Assembly (NCBI GenBank): GCA_910589415.1
Contig: OU342632.1
Span: 35,973,637 to 36,037,636 of the forward strand
Reading direction: 5' to 3'
Source: Malachius bipustulatus
Lineage: Eukaryota; Arthropoda; Insecta; Coleoptera; Melyridae
Length of the DNA stretch: 64,000 bases
Each line of letters begins with the position of its first letter. Within the stretch, counting starts at the first letter, position 1. The position numbers and the translations under genes are program-made. Positions 12,606-23,850 of this stretch are shown one piece after another. The notes below the pieces were generated by a model. It had not been told where the DNA came from and did no database searches. It saw nothing but the letters and a program-made list of their open reading frames with translations.

Positions 12606-15600
12606 TTTAATTTTTGCCTTGCTACTTTGAGAAGGAGAAGCCTAACGAAATATGTGATGAAGTTCGATTGCTTTCTGAAGTGGAGGCTAGGTTTTCAACT
12701 ATCTCGTGCAAGTCACTCGGTCCGTAATTATTGTTAAAAAATTCCTTACGAATCACAAAAAAATTCTGCCCAGCACTTGCCGGGTGGTAAGTCTGATCAA
12801 CGTTAAAATCTCTTGCCAGGACTGTCACATTAATGTCCGCTACATTTCAAACCGCTTTCTTTGCTATATGAAAGGTCAAAATTCTGGAATACAACTTTAT
12901 TAGTTTCCATTTTTGTGGAATATATAGTAGAAACCAAAAAAGTTTCTTAATTAATGATACTAGTCTTAAATACTGCACTTACTCAATTCAGGTCATAATG
13001 CCCATAAGCAAACTAATCGTTATCCTTCCCTCATACAACAAACTCGAGTGCCAGCTTTGACATCTAATGAACTTTTAATAAATAATTAAATTTGATCCTC
13101 AGATCCAATGTTGCCTTAGCTGCAGCAGCACTAAAGCTTTTACGTTTTCCCCGCAGACGGAAAGCCTTAAATCCTGGCAGTAGCTGCACTATCGTGCACG
13201 TTGCCAGACGGGGCCATCGGGTCGAATTGAATTAGCCGCTTGAGCTACTCTGGGGGCTTTTTCGTCCACAGCACTTCAAAGGATACCGCTTGGAACTCTT
13301 AGAACCTAGTAAAGCCGTTTTGCGTTACTTGGTGAAATCTCGTCTTAGAATAATGATAATTAACTACGTGACCTATCATTATTTTATGCTCTTTAAAGCA
13401 CGCATATTAAACTCAAAGTGGTGTTAACTATATGCATACCCATTTCTTCTGCATCATTCATACTCATAAGGTACATGCTTTATCTTGAATAAATCTACTG
13501 TTAGAGTATAATAAATTCTGTCTCTCTTCTGTACTCTCTGTAATAAGAAGTAGAAGCCGCATGTGTCTTGATGAGTTAAATGTGTCATCAGGGTATTTTA
13601 TAGTTTCAATAGAGTAGATGAGAATATTAAACGCTGCACAATGGTAATCAGTGTTCCCTGCATATTATTATTATTAAGACAGGGCACGGTGTTTATATTA
13701 TGGCAAAGAATCCCAATATGCATGCAAAGTGGCGGGCATAGTCGTCTAATTCCGAGACCTAATGCAGGGAGCGCTGTCGTCGTATTTATGAATAGGAAAT
13801 TAAACTCGGTGCTACCTGCTCGCTTATTCATCATTTGACATTCATTTTTCACAGAGGAAAATCCCATTTCCACTAGCACTTAGATGAACGATTCCGCAAT
13901 ATTAATAATAAGCAACTGTTTGTTTGTGAATAACGTTGCCTTGAATAGGGTGTTTTGGTAGAACGGGCATGCATATATAGTTTGTCAAAGGCGAAAAGCT
14001 CTCAGGGGGATGAAATTAAAATTCGCTCGGTCAATTATTTTTGCGTTAACTTTCATTTCCCCCAATGCATTCAACGATATTAAAAGCTGGTACTTATGAG
14101 ATGTGAAAAGAAGGAAATTGCTTTGTTAATTATTATTAATCCATGCAGTCGCAAACATGCATATGGGTGCAGCAGAAATGCTCGAGTTGAAAGGAAAAAA
14201 TTGTCGTTAGAGTAAGTAGTCGGAAACAAAGAGCAGAGTGCGTTTTTTCATACTCTTGAATCTTGGACGCTCATGTTTTTTTCGCGAGTGAAATAATTGC
14301 TCTGAATGTAAAAACTGATAAAAAATAAATACAACTTTTCGCTAACGACATAATTCGATGCAAGCCGTGGTTCCAGACAGCCTCAGTGCAAAAAAGACTT
14401 CCTTTTCCTACAAAGGCACCCAAGAGGTAGGTCTTCCTACTTCTTAACGGAGAGTTATATAGGAGAGTGGATGATTTCACTAAACCATGAAGAAATCAAA
14501 ACCGTAATCAAATACATGAAATTCCAAAATCAAGCTTCACTCCCTTTTTGCATCTTCGACTGGCTGCAAAAAGGAGAAAAAAATATTGAAAAGCGTTTAT
14601 ATTTTGGTATTGGTTGACAACGTGAACCTTGGAGCTTTTGCTCAAAATAGTGAAGAATTGGCAAATAGGGAAAGATGAAGAGGAAGGTTTTTTGTGCCAT
14701 TAACATATTTTACATGTCATATTATCTATGCAGATATTGTATTTCATGTTAACCAAGGGAGAATCCTGGGAGAAGGGTATCCAGGAGAGAGTTAGTAAGA
14801 ATCTAACCGATCATGCAAAGGATCTAACCGACCATACGGCTGCCTGCCATTCAAAGTCTTGTCCCTGCCAGATCGGCAAACGAGAGTCGAACCGAATGGA
14901 GTCGAACTATACTAAGAATTGCTAAAGATACTAGAATTCCGAATATAGTGTCGCCGATGTCGCGCAATGCAGCCGACACTATACACAGTGTTCTATAAAA
15001 TTATTATACGGTGAGATCAAAACAATCGTTACAAAGATACGTAATTAAATTAAAAAATGGTAAGGACCTGGAACGGTTACTGGAAGTGTTAAAGGAACCG
15101 TTACAAGTCAAATTGGTCCAGTTAACCTTAACACTGCAGTTTGGCTTCAATAATTCCTACTTATTGCTTTATGATGATCTCTAGACCAATCTCTAGCTCT
15201 ACCCACTCTGGTGAGTTTACGATGATGCCATGTCTCAGTAGCAGTTAAGACCGTGCCTTGATTATTTATAAAATCTTAAATGTCGGTGCATTTCAAAACG
15301 GGTCTCGAGTTATTGCGGTGATGAAAGTTCTTAAGGGTAGTGAAGTGAGTAAGTAATTAACATAAAAATTTATCTGAAAGTTTGAGCAGTTACGGTATTT
15401 ACCGCAAGAAGCAGGCAAATAACCCGTATAAAGTAGCGCCAAGTGAGGAAATTATTGTTAAATTTATAATGAACAGTTTGAATATTTGAGAAGTTTTCGT
15501 TCAAAGTTCCAGCACAGTCGATTAGCGAAAACTTCCCTTTGCTTGTTCGTGGTCGTTAAAGAATAATAATTAGGGATGATGAATATACTTGAAAACAGAA

Positions 15601-16524
15601 GGGTTCATTCAGCATCAGCATCATAGTCGTTGCTTCTAGGGAATCGTAAATCCGGGAAATTAGCCCGGATGTTATATTTCTTTCCTATTAAACTTCAGCG
15701 TTCCCTCTGTAATAAGTATAACCGAACTATCCCAGTACACGGATAACAAACTTTTTTAAATCGGGAAATCTTATTTCTCACACAAAGACCCAGTTCATCA
15801 AGATTTCTCACCGCTGGTGTTGTATGAGCAAGTTTTCGCTCATTAGAGTTTCACCTTATTATCCGTCTTGTTTCGGTTTCTTCGCTTCGGCTTCCGCTTT
15901 ATTTCATCAAGGCACCCGCTTACCCCCATCCCTCGCCTCTCCCGTCGATCCTCTGCGTGCTTCAGATGCAGCGCACGTCCTTCGCGAAAACACAGAGCCG
16001 CAACGATTGTTGATTTACTCAACCGAGGCCCTTCTTTGGAGGGCTTAAGTAAATAATTTCCCTCCGAGAGGCTTATGTTCTTCGGAGGGAAGCATCCGCG
16101 GGGTGAGTGATTTTCATCAGTTCCAGAACGATCTTATGGGGCTTATTCATTGGAGGCCGGGTAGTTAAATTTTTTCAAGGTAGTAGTAGGAAAACGTGAT
16201 CTAATTTTAAATTGTTTTTGTAAGAGATAGGTAGGTTAGGTAGGTATACAAGTGAAACCTTTATCCATTCATAAGAAAATTGGTTACGGTATAATTTTCT
16301 TTTTGTATAAACCGCTCAGAAATGAGTACACAATAGCGATATTTCCTAAGGACTTACAACAATTTTTTAAGTACCTAGGCACTTAGTATGTGCCTAGGTA
16401 TATGATATGAAAAAATATCTTACTTTGAGATTAATATTTGAGATAAATCCAGCCTTTGGTTATATACTGAGGGAAAAATAACACTAAAATAATAAATTAT
16501 TATCACTCTGCGGAAAAATGATTT
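12606..16524. other. No gene recognised; two small hairpins
   Basis: AT-rich unique sequence. Perfect 10-bp inverted repeats lie at 14944-14953/14974-14983 (tatagtgtcg) and 16058-16067/16082-16091 (ttccctccga). There is no coding frame with support. Confidence 0.5.
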
Positions 16525-16877
16525 TTACAAAAGTAGTTTTGTTCGGTGGGGGATCTCGTTACTTAAACACAAAAACCATCCTACACCTTCTCAGGGAGTC
16601 GTGGTAACTTTGAAGTTTTAAATAAACTCCCTAGTTTTTATTGGAAATTCCTATTCAGTGACAACAATGCGTAAGATTTATCTGAAACATTTTTTGCGCA
16701 TTTTTTTCGGCGAATATCAATTCGAAATAAAAAAAATTGGGGTTGTTATTAAAATTTCAAAGTTTTTTGAAATTTTGAGGGAGTGAAGGAGCACTTCCTC
16801 GCAAGGGGTGAGGTGTGCAGGGCGGTTTTTGTGTTTAAACGGTATCCCCCCCTCCCGAACAAAACCATTTTTGTTAA
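16525..16877. mobile_element. MITE-like element (about 350 bp, about 70-bp inverted ends)
   Basis: The left end reads acaaaagtagttttgttcgg, then cttaaacacaaaaacc. The right end, reverse-complemented, reads acaaaaatggttttgttcgg, then tttaaacacaaaaacc. There is no open frame. The class and target duplication could not be decided. Confidence 0.65.
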
Positions 16878-19800
16878 TTTTAACACTGAAAGGTTTGGTA
16901 GAGCTGTGAATCCCCTAATAGTGAGAAATACCCGCTTTTGACGTTTTTGTCATGATTTTTTGTAAAACTATGGGTTCATTGTTGTTTAATCTCTCATATT
17001 TTAACAGACATTTTCTTAAAATAATTTAAATGGAGTGAAAAAATGTTTCCTTGTATATGAGCAAAAGCATAAAATTTATTTCTCTCCTTTTCCTCCTCCT
17101 GGTGAATGAAAAATCACCGACCATATCTACCTACAATGTCTGGGTTTTTGCCAGGAAATATTAAAATGTTTCACGATACAGAAGACCTAACAAAACGTCT
17201 CTTTTTAACGATTTCATTTAAATTATATTTGATACCGGCGGTAATATAAGACAATTTTTTATCTTTTAAAGAAGCAGCAGGTGTGAAGTGTTAAAAGTTC
17301 CAGGTGTCTCGTATTCATTAAAGACTACTGTATGTATTTAGTGTTGAAGAAAACATCTTGTTCAACTGTTTTTCTTAACTCGAGTTTCAAATGACTCACT
17401 AACGATGAAACGAAAACAACTTAATAAAATAACATGTTTTCTAATTTATGACACGTTCGTTTCCGTTACGCAATAAGAGTTCACTTGTTCGCGACTCGCG
17501 ACTTAAAAAACAACAGTTATTTTAGCATCTTCTTCAAAATTTTATCACGCTAATATTCAATAGAACGTGGCCTCATTGGTAGTTGCATGAGTACCTCAAA
17601 AAAGTTCGATTATCCATCCAACTTCGCCATTAAGGGACCCCTAAGAATAAACTTTAAATCTCCGTTAGAAATAATCCGGCCACTATAAAAGGCTTATTAG
17701 CCGATGGGATTTAATTAAAACTTCTCCCTCTGACCTCAAAACAGAGTCACGGACAATCCCCGATACGTATCGAGGAGCTATGAAGGCTCACGATCCTCCT
17801 AATACTATTATATGGTTTTTATATAACTCCAAGTCAATTACAGAATTAATCCAGACTTATGAAATATCCCGATTTGCATGAGATTTCCATTAAAATTTCG
17901 GTAAAGTCGAGGAAATGGAAATTGGCGTCTGAAATATCGTCTCCCGGTCGCTGGAAATCGCTGATGGCGGGTCGAACGCTGTAAATTACGGCCTAATGCA
18001 TTTTTCGCGGGCCAGGATTAAAATATTCAGACAATTTACTGGCCGGGCAGTTTCGTATCGAACGGCTGATTGTGATTTGTGAGACCGATAATGGAGTTCT
18101 GGTGTATTCTGGCCCGAATACTCTTCCCCGGCCCCCCGTTGGGGAAAGGGGACGGTTATCATAACAGGACAAAGGGGGCAGGATGAACCGGACCCCTCCA
18201 GCGGTGCCGGTTTTAATTAACCAAAGTGATTAATCATTTCTATCATCGGGAATATGCCATATCAGAGATGAGCCATTAAAATGGGAAATTTGAAAAAAAA
18301 AACTGCAATAATTATTATTTGATGAGGAAATTTTAATTTTAGGAGGTTTCTTCCCAAAATAAATTTCTTGAAATGAATTCTATGTGTTTCTATCCCAGCG
18401 CATACTTCAAGTTCCTTTTAAGTGGCCCAGAGGGATGATTTTGACGAGCGCGTTCTCCCTAACTTGCTCCTTGATCTGGCTGGTGAATTCATCAACTCTC
18501 GCCCGTTAACGAGACGACTATTAATTGCGTTTCCCACCAGGCGGTACCGTAGCTAAAGTTTTCTCCTGCATTTATTCAATTCAAAGTCTGCCCCAGTTTT
18601 ATATGTCGACTTTAGAGACTCCTGAAATGGGACTTGAAGTAAAAGAGTTTTATATGAGTTAACTCTTTCTTCCTTTGGGGAGAGTTTTTATGACTCTTTG
18701 CCTCATTGGAAAAGTTGTTGCTTGTAATTCCCAGGAAGTGGAACGCGTCCTTTTTAGTTCGCCGTAATCTGAAAGTTAAACAGTGTTATTTTTAGGATCA
18801 TTGTGAATAAAAGGCAACTTGATTTACGTAGTTTGAACATGATTTTCTTTCGTTCTTCTTTTAAGAGTCCTCTTCAATGAGACGCAAAAAGCTATAACAT
18901 AAATTGGATGCCATAAGAAGAAAGCGCAAAGTGTATATTCTTTTCTTTGCCTATGTGCCATATAAAAATTTCTGGAGTAACATAGTACGACAATTTTTTT
19001 TTTGTTTCATTTGTAACCAAACAAGGTAGAAAATTTTAATACTCAAAGGGGTGAATTCAGAAAAATAATGTATCTAATCACTCCGAAATTCTGATTTAGG
19101 TGATATTATTATTCAAATCGCTCAGTAGATAATTAGTAGATCTCCATTCAGTCTGAAGTAGTGTCTAAAATAGTAAAATTACTTGTCCAGAAGACTTAAT
19201 TATTGATGCTTCGTCATTCCTCACTTTTTTGATGAATTTATACTATCCGCTCTCTAGTCCATCAGCATTATTAGAAGCAATTTTAAAATTTTATATAAAT
19301 TAGATGATAAAAGTTGAAATGACAACTATCTTCTTACCAGATAGCTCATCTTGAGCTACTTATGTAGAATTTGCAGATTATTGTAATAAACTGACAACGA
19401 CGCTGGAAAAATATTCCGACGTTGGTGTGGTCGGAGTAATACAGCAAGCTTCCAGAACTGCAAGACGCGAAGGAACTAGAAAGAAAAATTATATCCAAAC
19501 TCATCTAAATGCAAACATCTGAGCTTGGTCAGTAGAAATATTCGTCTAGTAGATAAGAAGACTTTGGACGTCCATTGGGGTCTTAGAAGATGTGTTGGTG
19601 GTGATAGAAAATGTGTGTAGGATGCGTGAATTTGTATTTATTTCAGGGATCTGGACATGGATCGAGGGTTATGGCAGATTTTGGGGTCACAGAGTACACC
19701 GGCGGTTGTACTCTGGGCCGAGTACAAGAAGCGCCCTGGTAACACCATGGATACTGGTTCTTTGCAATGGAACCGATTTTATTTAACGTTTTGCCTGATT

Positions 19801-21534
19801 AGCTTAAGTTGTTATTTCTGATATTTCTAAGGTTTCCAGGGCTCTAATTTAGGTCATCCTGTATCCCTAATGACTTTGTAATCAACAACGATACGAATTA
19901 TGTGGTTCGTGTGAAAATGTCAAATATATCTACGATGCTATGACGCTCTTATAGCACAATTTAATCAAACAGGGCTCTGAGTTAAGCCTTGATGGCTCAA
20001 GTTTATCTTGCAGCAATATTCTGAATTTTTTCTGTGGGCTGGAGCAGAATTTTTTTATTCCACTACCCTGTACAGAAAACACTTTATTATTCTCTTTGTT
20101 TATTTGTGCCTCCGCAAGTTTAAAAGATGAATATATAATTTTGATCATACTCGAGGAATCGTCTTTATTACTTTTTATACTAGAAACATATCTAGATCTC
20201 GTTTGAGTATAACTTATAAAGTTGAATAAAACGAAATAATAAAACAAAATTTGTATTAAAGTGGAGCGCAGCAGATTTACCCCAAAGATAGGAAAAGATC
20301 CAAGGATAAGGGGGATCGTGCGTGGCCCAGATATTCCGCCAGTATATAAACTCATATCTTGAGAGAGTTAGTTCCTCGGCGCGGTTAATGTAATTCTGGG
20401 GCAAAGTTCCCTCTTCGCAACCATAAAGTGTCGACGTGTAGTTGGCATGCGTAATGTCTCGCGAAGTAGAGGAAATTGATGAGTTTCAGTTCCGAACCAG
20501 GCTTATCTCCAGCTATTATCGAATTCTAATCCATCATAAGTAAACTTAGCGATGCATGCGAGACGTTCTAGATACCATCTCATCTACAACTTAATCTCGC
20601 TAAGTTCCCATAAGTTGATGCTATGCCTGTACATATACACTCTATCTATCTTTGTTTCATCTTATTTTCCTGTCATTGTCTTTGTTTACCTTCGGGGGTT
20701 TCACAACAGACGACACACAACTTATCTGTGATGAAGTTTCTGAGAAGATAATGACTTGAAAATATTTTTTTTAAGAAAAGAGAGAGAGAGTTTACCAGAT
20801 GCTTAAGATTATCATTAATTTACTTACAGATGTAATACTCTCTTCTTTCTCTCTCTCTCTCTCCCTCTCTGAGTTGTATAACGAAACTCTGTTATTATTT
20901 ATGTTTCCATGGCAGTAATTACTACTTATGCTTACGGGTAAATAATACTGCAGCACATATACTTGTAAAATCTCGATGACGTCATAGGATTTCTTATAAT
21001 TAAACGTATGACATTGAATATGGAGGTAAGAGGAGAACCTAATTTAAGCACCGAGCACCAGCCAAAAAGTCACAAATTACAATTTTATGTCGCCGAGTAC
21101 CTAGCTTCAGTATCAGTTAAAAGCAGAAGAGACCCTCGTATAATTCCTGAGAAAGTAAAATGAAAGAGAGAGGAGAAAAGATCAGACATGAAAAAAGAAT
21201 AACTTTTGTGAGAATTTGGTAAACTGCTTGATAACTTGAAGGCACTCGGGCAGAGCTGAGCGAGACTTTCGTTAAACTCGGGACCATGCACGGAAGTTTG
21301 ATATGGCCAAAATGTTGCATGCCAAAAGCCTTTACTAGTAGAATACCTGAAGCATCTTGGATAAATATTTAAGTCCATTGGAGGCTATAGGCAGATCACG
21401 CAATTTTCCTTCAGATCAACAATCTGCACAAAGCTTCAACTTTTACTTCCGATTCTTCCTAATCGTATTAGTCTGGATTTTAGAAGTCACAGACGTTGAG
21501 ACGAACGCATCCATCTCAAGATTTCTTCCATTTC
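16878..21534. other. No gene recognised; unique block with candidate regulatory character at 17.56-18.26 kb
   Basis: About 17560-18260 is GC-richer, unique and free of repeats, with motifs such as ATTTGCAT (17872-17879) and ttaattaa. (AG)n and (TC)n tracts lie near 20.79 and 20.85 kb. A 141-codon open frame on the - strand at 19930-20355 has no recognisable domain. Confidence 0.45.
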
Positions 21535-21796
21535 TTATGCCGGCTCGACACGTTGGTCCAACTCCGGCAAATCAGCGGCAACACGAACGTGTGGACGGTA
21601 AGTTCGTCTCGATTGCCCAAACATTCGGCCAACTGAGCGAAGTTTGTCTACGTTCGCCTCGCTGTCGGCAAATGCACGAATTCAAAGAGATTCAGCTATT
21701 GTCAAATTCGCTCTATTTGCGCTGCCCACACGTTGGCCCGTTAGAGCTTGTCATTTACGCTCGACTATTCACTGCACAGTGCAGTGTATTTACGGT

Positions 21797-21965
21797 AATA
21801 ACTGAAATTAAAATAAATACAACAACAGTGACAACCTGGAATGACGAAAGAGTTTTCCAGTTTCTCGAACTTTATCAAAGTGAACCAATGATATGGGACC
21901 TGAAAAATAAATTATTTGCCCTACGCCATCGTGTTCAGCACCCTCGAAAACAGGGGGGGAGGTAA
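21797..21965 (+). pseudogene. MADF (Myb/SANT-like) domain fragment of a Harbinger element
   Basis: The frame reads TTWNDERVFQFLELYQSEP, then IWDLKNKLFALRHR, the opening of a MADF domain (W-x-x-E-x-x-x-x-x-L-x-x-LY-x-x-x-P-x-x-W-D). PIF/Harbinger elements carry such a DNA-binding helper protein next to the transposase. The frame stops after about 15 further residues, before the domain is complete. The open frame extends back to 21357, but that part is flanking DNA and terminal repeat and should not be counted as protein. Confidence 0.65.
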
Positions 21966-22029
21966 AATTGTTTCTTTGCGTCTAAAAATTAGGAAATCTC
22001 GGTTTTTTTCCGGCTCATAGACGCCACTA

Positions 22030-23475
22030 TACAGGGTGTTTCATTAATCAGTGCATAAAATTCAACTGGAGACTCCTTGCTGAATTTTAAGGGGGTTTGT
22101 CATAAGAAAAATCTTAAAGTCTCCCCTAAGAAGTTACATCCCCTTAAAGTAGGGTAAAAAACTCACATTTATCGACTTTTTTCTGAAATGCCTTGAAATG
22201 AAAAATAAAAAATACACTAAAAAGACGGCTAGGTATTCGAACACTACTAGGTACCAGAACAGGAAGCCTCCATAATTACATAATTTTATGCACCCTTGTT
22301 CTCTGCAAGGGTGTGAATCATACTACCCCTAAAAGTTGTTTTTTTCCAGTACTTTTTTCCTAATATATTTTTTTTATCTTTAAACTCACACTTTAGGAAG
22401 GCCAGTTCAATTGAAAAGAAATTTGTCTTTAAAAAATTTCCCGGAAACTCAATACTTTTCCACTAAAGAAATAAAATAAGGGCATCTCGAAGGGCATGTA
22501 TCCAAGAAAATGGTGCCCATTTTGAGCACTGTCTTAAACAAAATATTGTTAATTTAGTTAAATATGATTTTTTTATTGTTTATTATCTTTTTTTGTGTTA
22601 TTTAATGTTTATTTATTTTTATAAATATTTTACATATTTACATATTTTAATTATAAACATGTAGATCAGGGCCGAGTTTAGGTGAGGGCAACCGGGGCTA
22701 CAGCCCCGGGGCCTCCACAAGTGAGGGGCCCCCACAAAAGAATTTTCCAAAAACTTTTCTTTTCATTTTCCATTTTTAACATTTATTTTCTTATATAGTA
22801 GTGTTGCGATTTTACGTTTGTTCCCGGGTTCTTTTCTTAGCTCAGTTTAAATTTACACTTTATCGTTTACACTTTAAAAAAACATCGTTTAATCTATTTG
22901 GAAAATTATTAGGGGCCTCCACTCCTTTGTGGCCCCAGGGCCTCTATACCTCTAAATCCGGCCCTGATGTAGGTATGTAAAATCACAATTTATAATTTAT
23001 GTAAGTCCGCTTAATTTATTTCTTTAGTGAAAAAGTATTGAGTTTCCGTAAAATTTTTAAGAGACAATTTTTTTTCAAGTGAACTGGCCCTCCAAAGTGT
23101 AAATTTAAAACTTTAAATTTAAAAATTTAAATTTAAAGATAAAAAAAATTATTTGGAAAAAAGTACTGGAAAAAAACTTTTAGGGGTAGTATGATTCACA
23201 CCCGAGTTCACACCCTTGCCGACAACAAGTGTGGATAAAATTATGTAATTATATATGGAGGCTTCCTGGTAGTAGTGTTCGAATACCTAGCCGTATTTTT
23301 TTTATTTCAAGTCATTTCAGAAAAAAGTCAATATGTGCGAATTTTTTACCCTACTTTAAGGGGCTGTTACTTCTTAGGGGAGGCTTTAAGAATTTTTTTT
23401 TATGACAAATCCCCTTAAAATTCAGCAAGGACTCTCCAGTTGAAATTTCTGCACTGATTAATGAAGCACCCTGCA
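22030..23475. mobile_element. Foldback-type element with about 460-bp inverted arms, nested in the Harbinger copy
   Basis: The left arm (about 22030-22486) and the right arm (about 23008-23475) are inverted copies, starting tacagggtgtttcattaatc and, reverse-complemented, tgcagggtgcttcattaatc. It is flanked by TA on both sides (22028-22029 and 23476-23477), a candidate Tc1/mariner-type target duplication. There is no coding frame. The spacer carries a further inserted MITE. The same acagggtgt terminus occurs at 47326-47334 and 54142-54150. Confidence 0.75.
22667..22966. mobile_element. hAT-type MITE (300 bp), nested in the foldback element
   Basis: The ends are cagggccgagtttaggtg and, reverse-complemented, cagggccggatttagagg. 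The 8-bp target duplication is atgtagat (22659-22666) against atgtaggt (22967-22974), with one mismatch. The CAGGGCC-type terminus and 8-bp duplication are those of hAT elements. It is GC-rich against AT-rich flanks and has no coding capacity. Confidence 0.8.
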
Positions 23476-23580
23476 TAATAACATTCTAATTAAGCTTAAA
23501 AATGGTAAGAAATCTATCTGTCAAGTATTTTTCCTTGATATTATTCATTTTTTTAACGAAACTATTTTGTAATACTCAGG

Positions 23581-23670
23581 CTTTTTATTTTTAACCACGG
23601 CGTTCGCTACCGTGAGATAGATCAGAGCCGCCACTGTCGTTGTACCTGCAATAATCTCGTTATCTTCCAT
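23581..23670 (-). pseudogene. Probable N-terminus of a PIF/Harbinger transposase
   Basis: The - strand frame starts MEDNEIIAGTTTVAALIYLT and ends VANAVVKNKK. The short hydrophobic helix followed by a Lys-rich patch resembles the start of insect Harbinger transposases (from memory), and its place inside the TTA-flanked element supports that. Nothing of the DDE nuclease follows. Confidence 0.4.
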
Positions 23671-23760
23671 TATCAATTCGCTATGGTCGTTCGCCTGTAG
23701 TTCGACCAAGCCTGAGGCCAACTGCAATCGCAAATGTGTGGACGGCAAGTTTGTACACGA

Positions 23761-23847
23761 ATGGGCATCCACACGTTGGCCCAACTATTTGGCGAAACAT
23801 TCACCGAATCATTCGCTAAATAGTTGGGCCAACGTGTGGATGCCCAT
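23761..23847. repeat. 36-bp hairpin at the right end of the Harbinger element
   Basis: The arms at 23761-23796 and 23812-23847 are inverted copies differing at a single base, with a 15-base loop. Each arm contains the motif ccacacgttggcccaacta of the transposon terminus, so the end is doubled in inverted orientation. Confidence 0.85.
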
Positions 23848-23850
23848 TTA

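Larger units (their letters stand above)
21538..23847. mobile_element. Non-autonomous PIF/Harbinger-type transposon, split by a nested foldback element
   Basis: It is flanked by TTA on both sides (21535-21537 and 23848-23850), the usual PIF/Harbinger target duplication. Inverted ends share acacgttggYccaact. The left part carries a MADF-like frame and the right part a probable transposase N-terminus in the opposite direction; these are the two genes of Harbinger elements. The middle was lost or displaced, and a second element (22030-23475) sits inside. Without that insertion the copy is about 0.86 kb. Confidence 0.7.

Noticed and set aside
15030..15185. Leucine-rich 45-codon frame
   Set aside because: Too short and without a known motif; it may be a retroelement scrap but this cannot be supported.
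19930..20355. 141-codon open frame on the - strand
   Set aside because: No recognisable domain, low-complexity AT-rich composition, no splice or family support.
20790..20870. (AG)n and (TC)n tracts as a regulatory GAGA array
   Set aside because: Short simple-sequence repeats, common in insect introns and intergenic DNA.
21357..21965. 202-codon open frame as a gene
   Set aside because: It runs from flanking DNA through a transposon terminal repeat into a MADF fragment; only the last part is protein-like.
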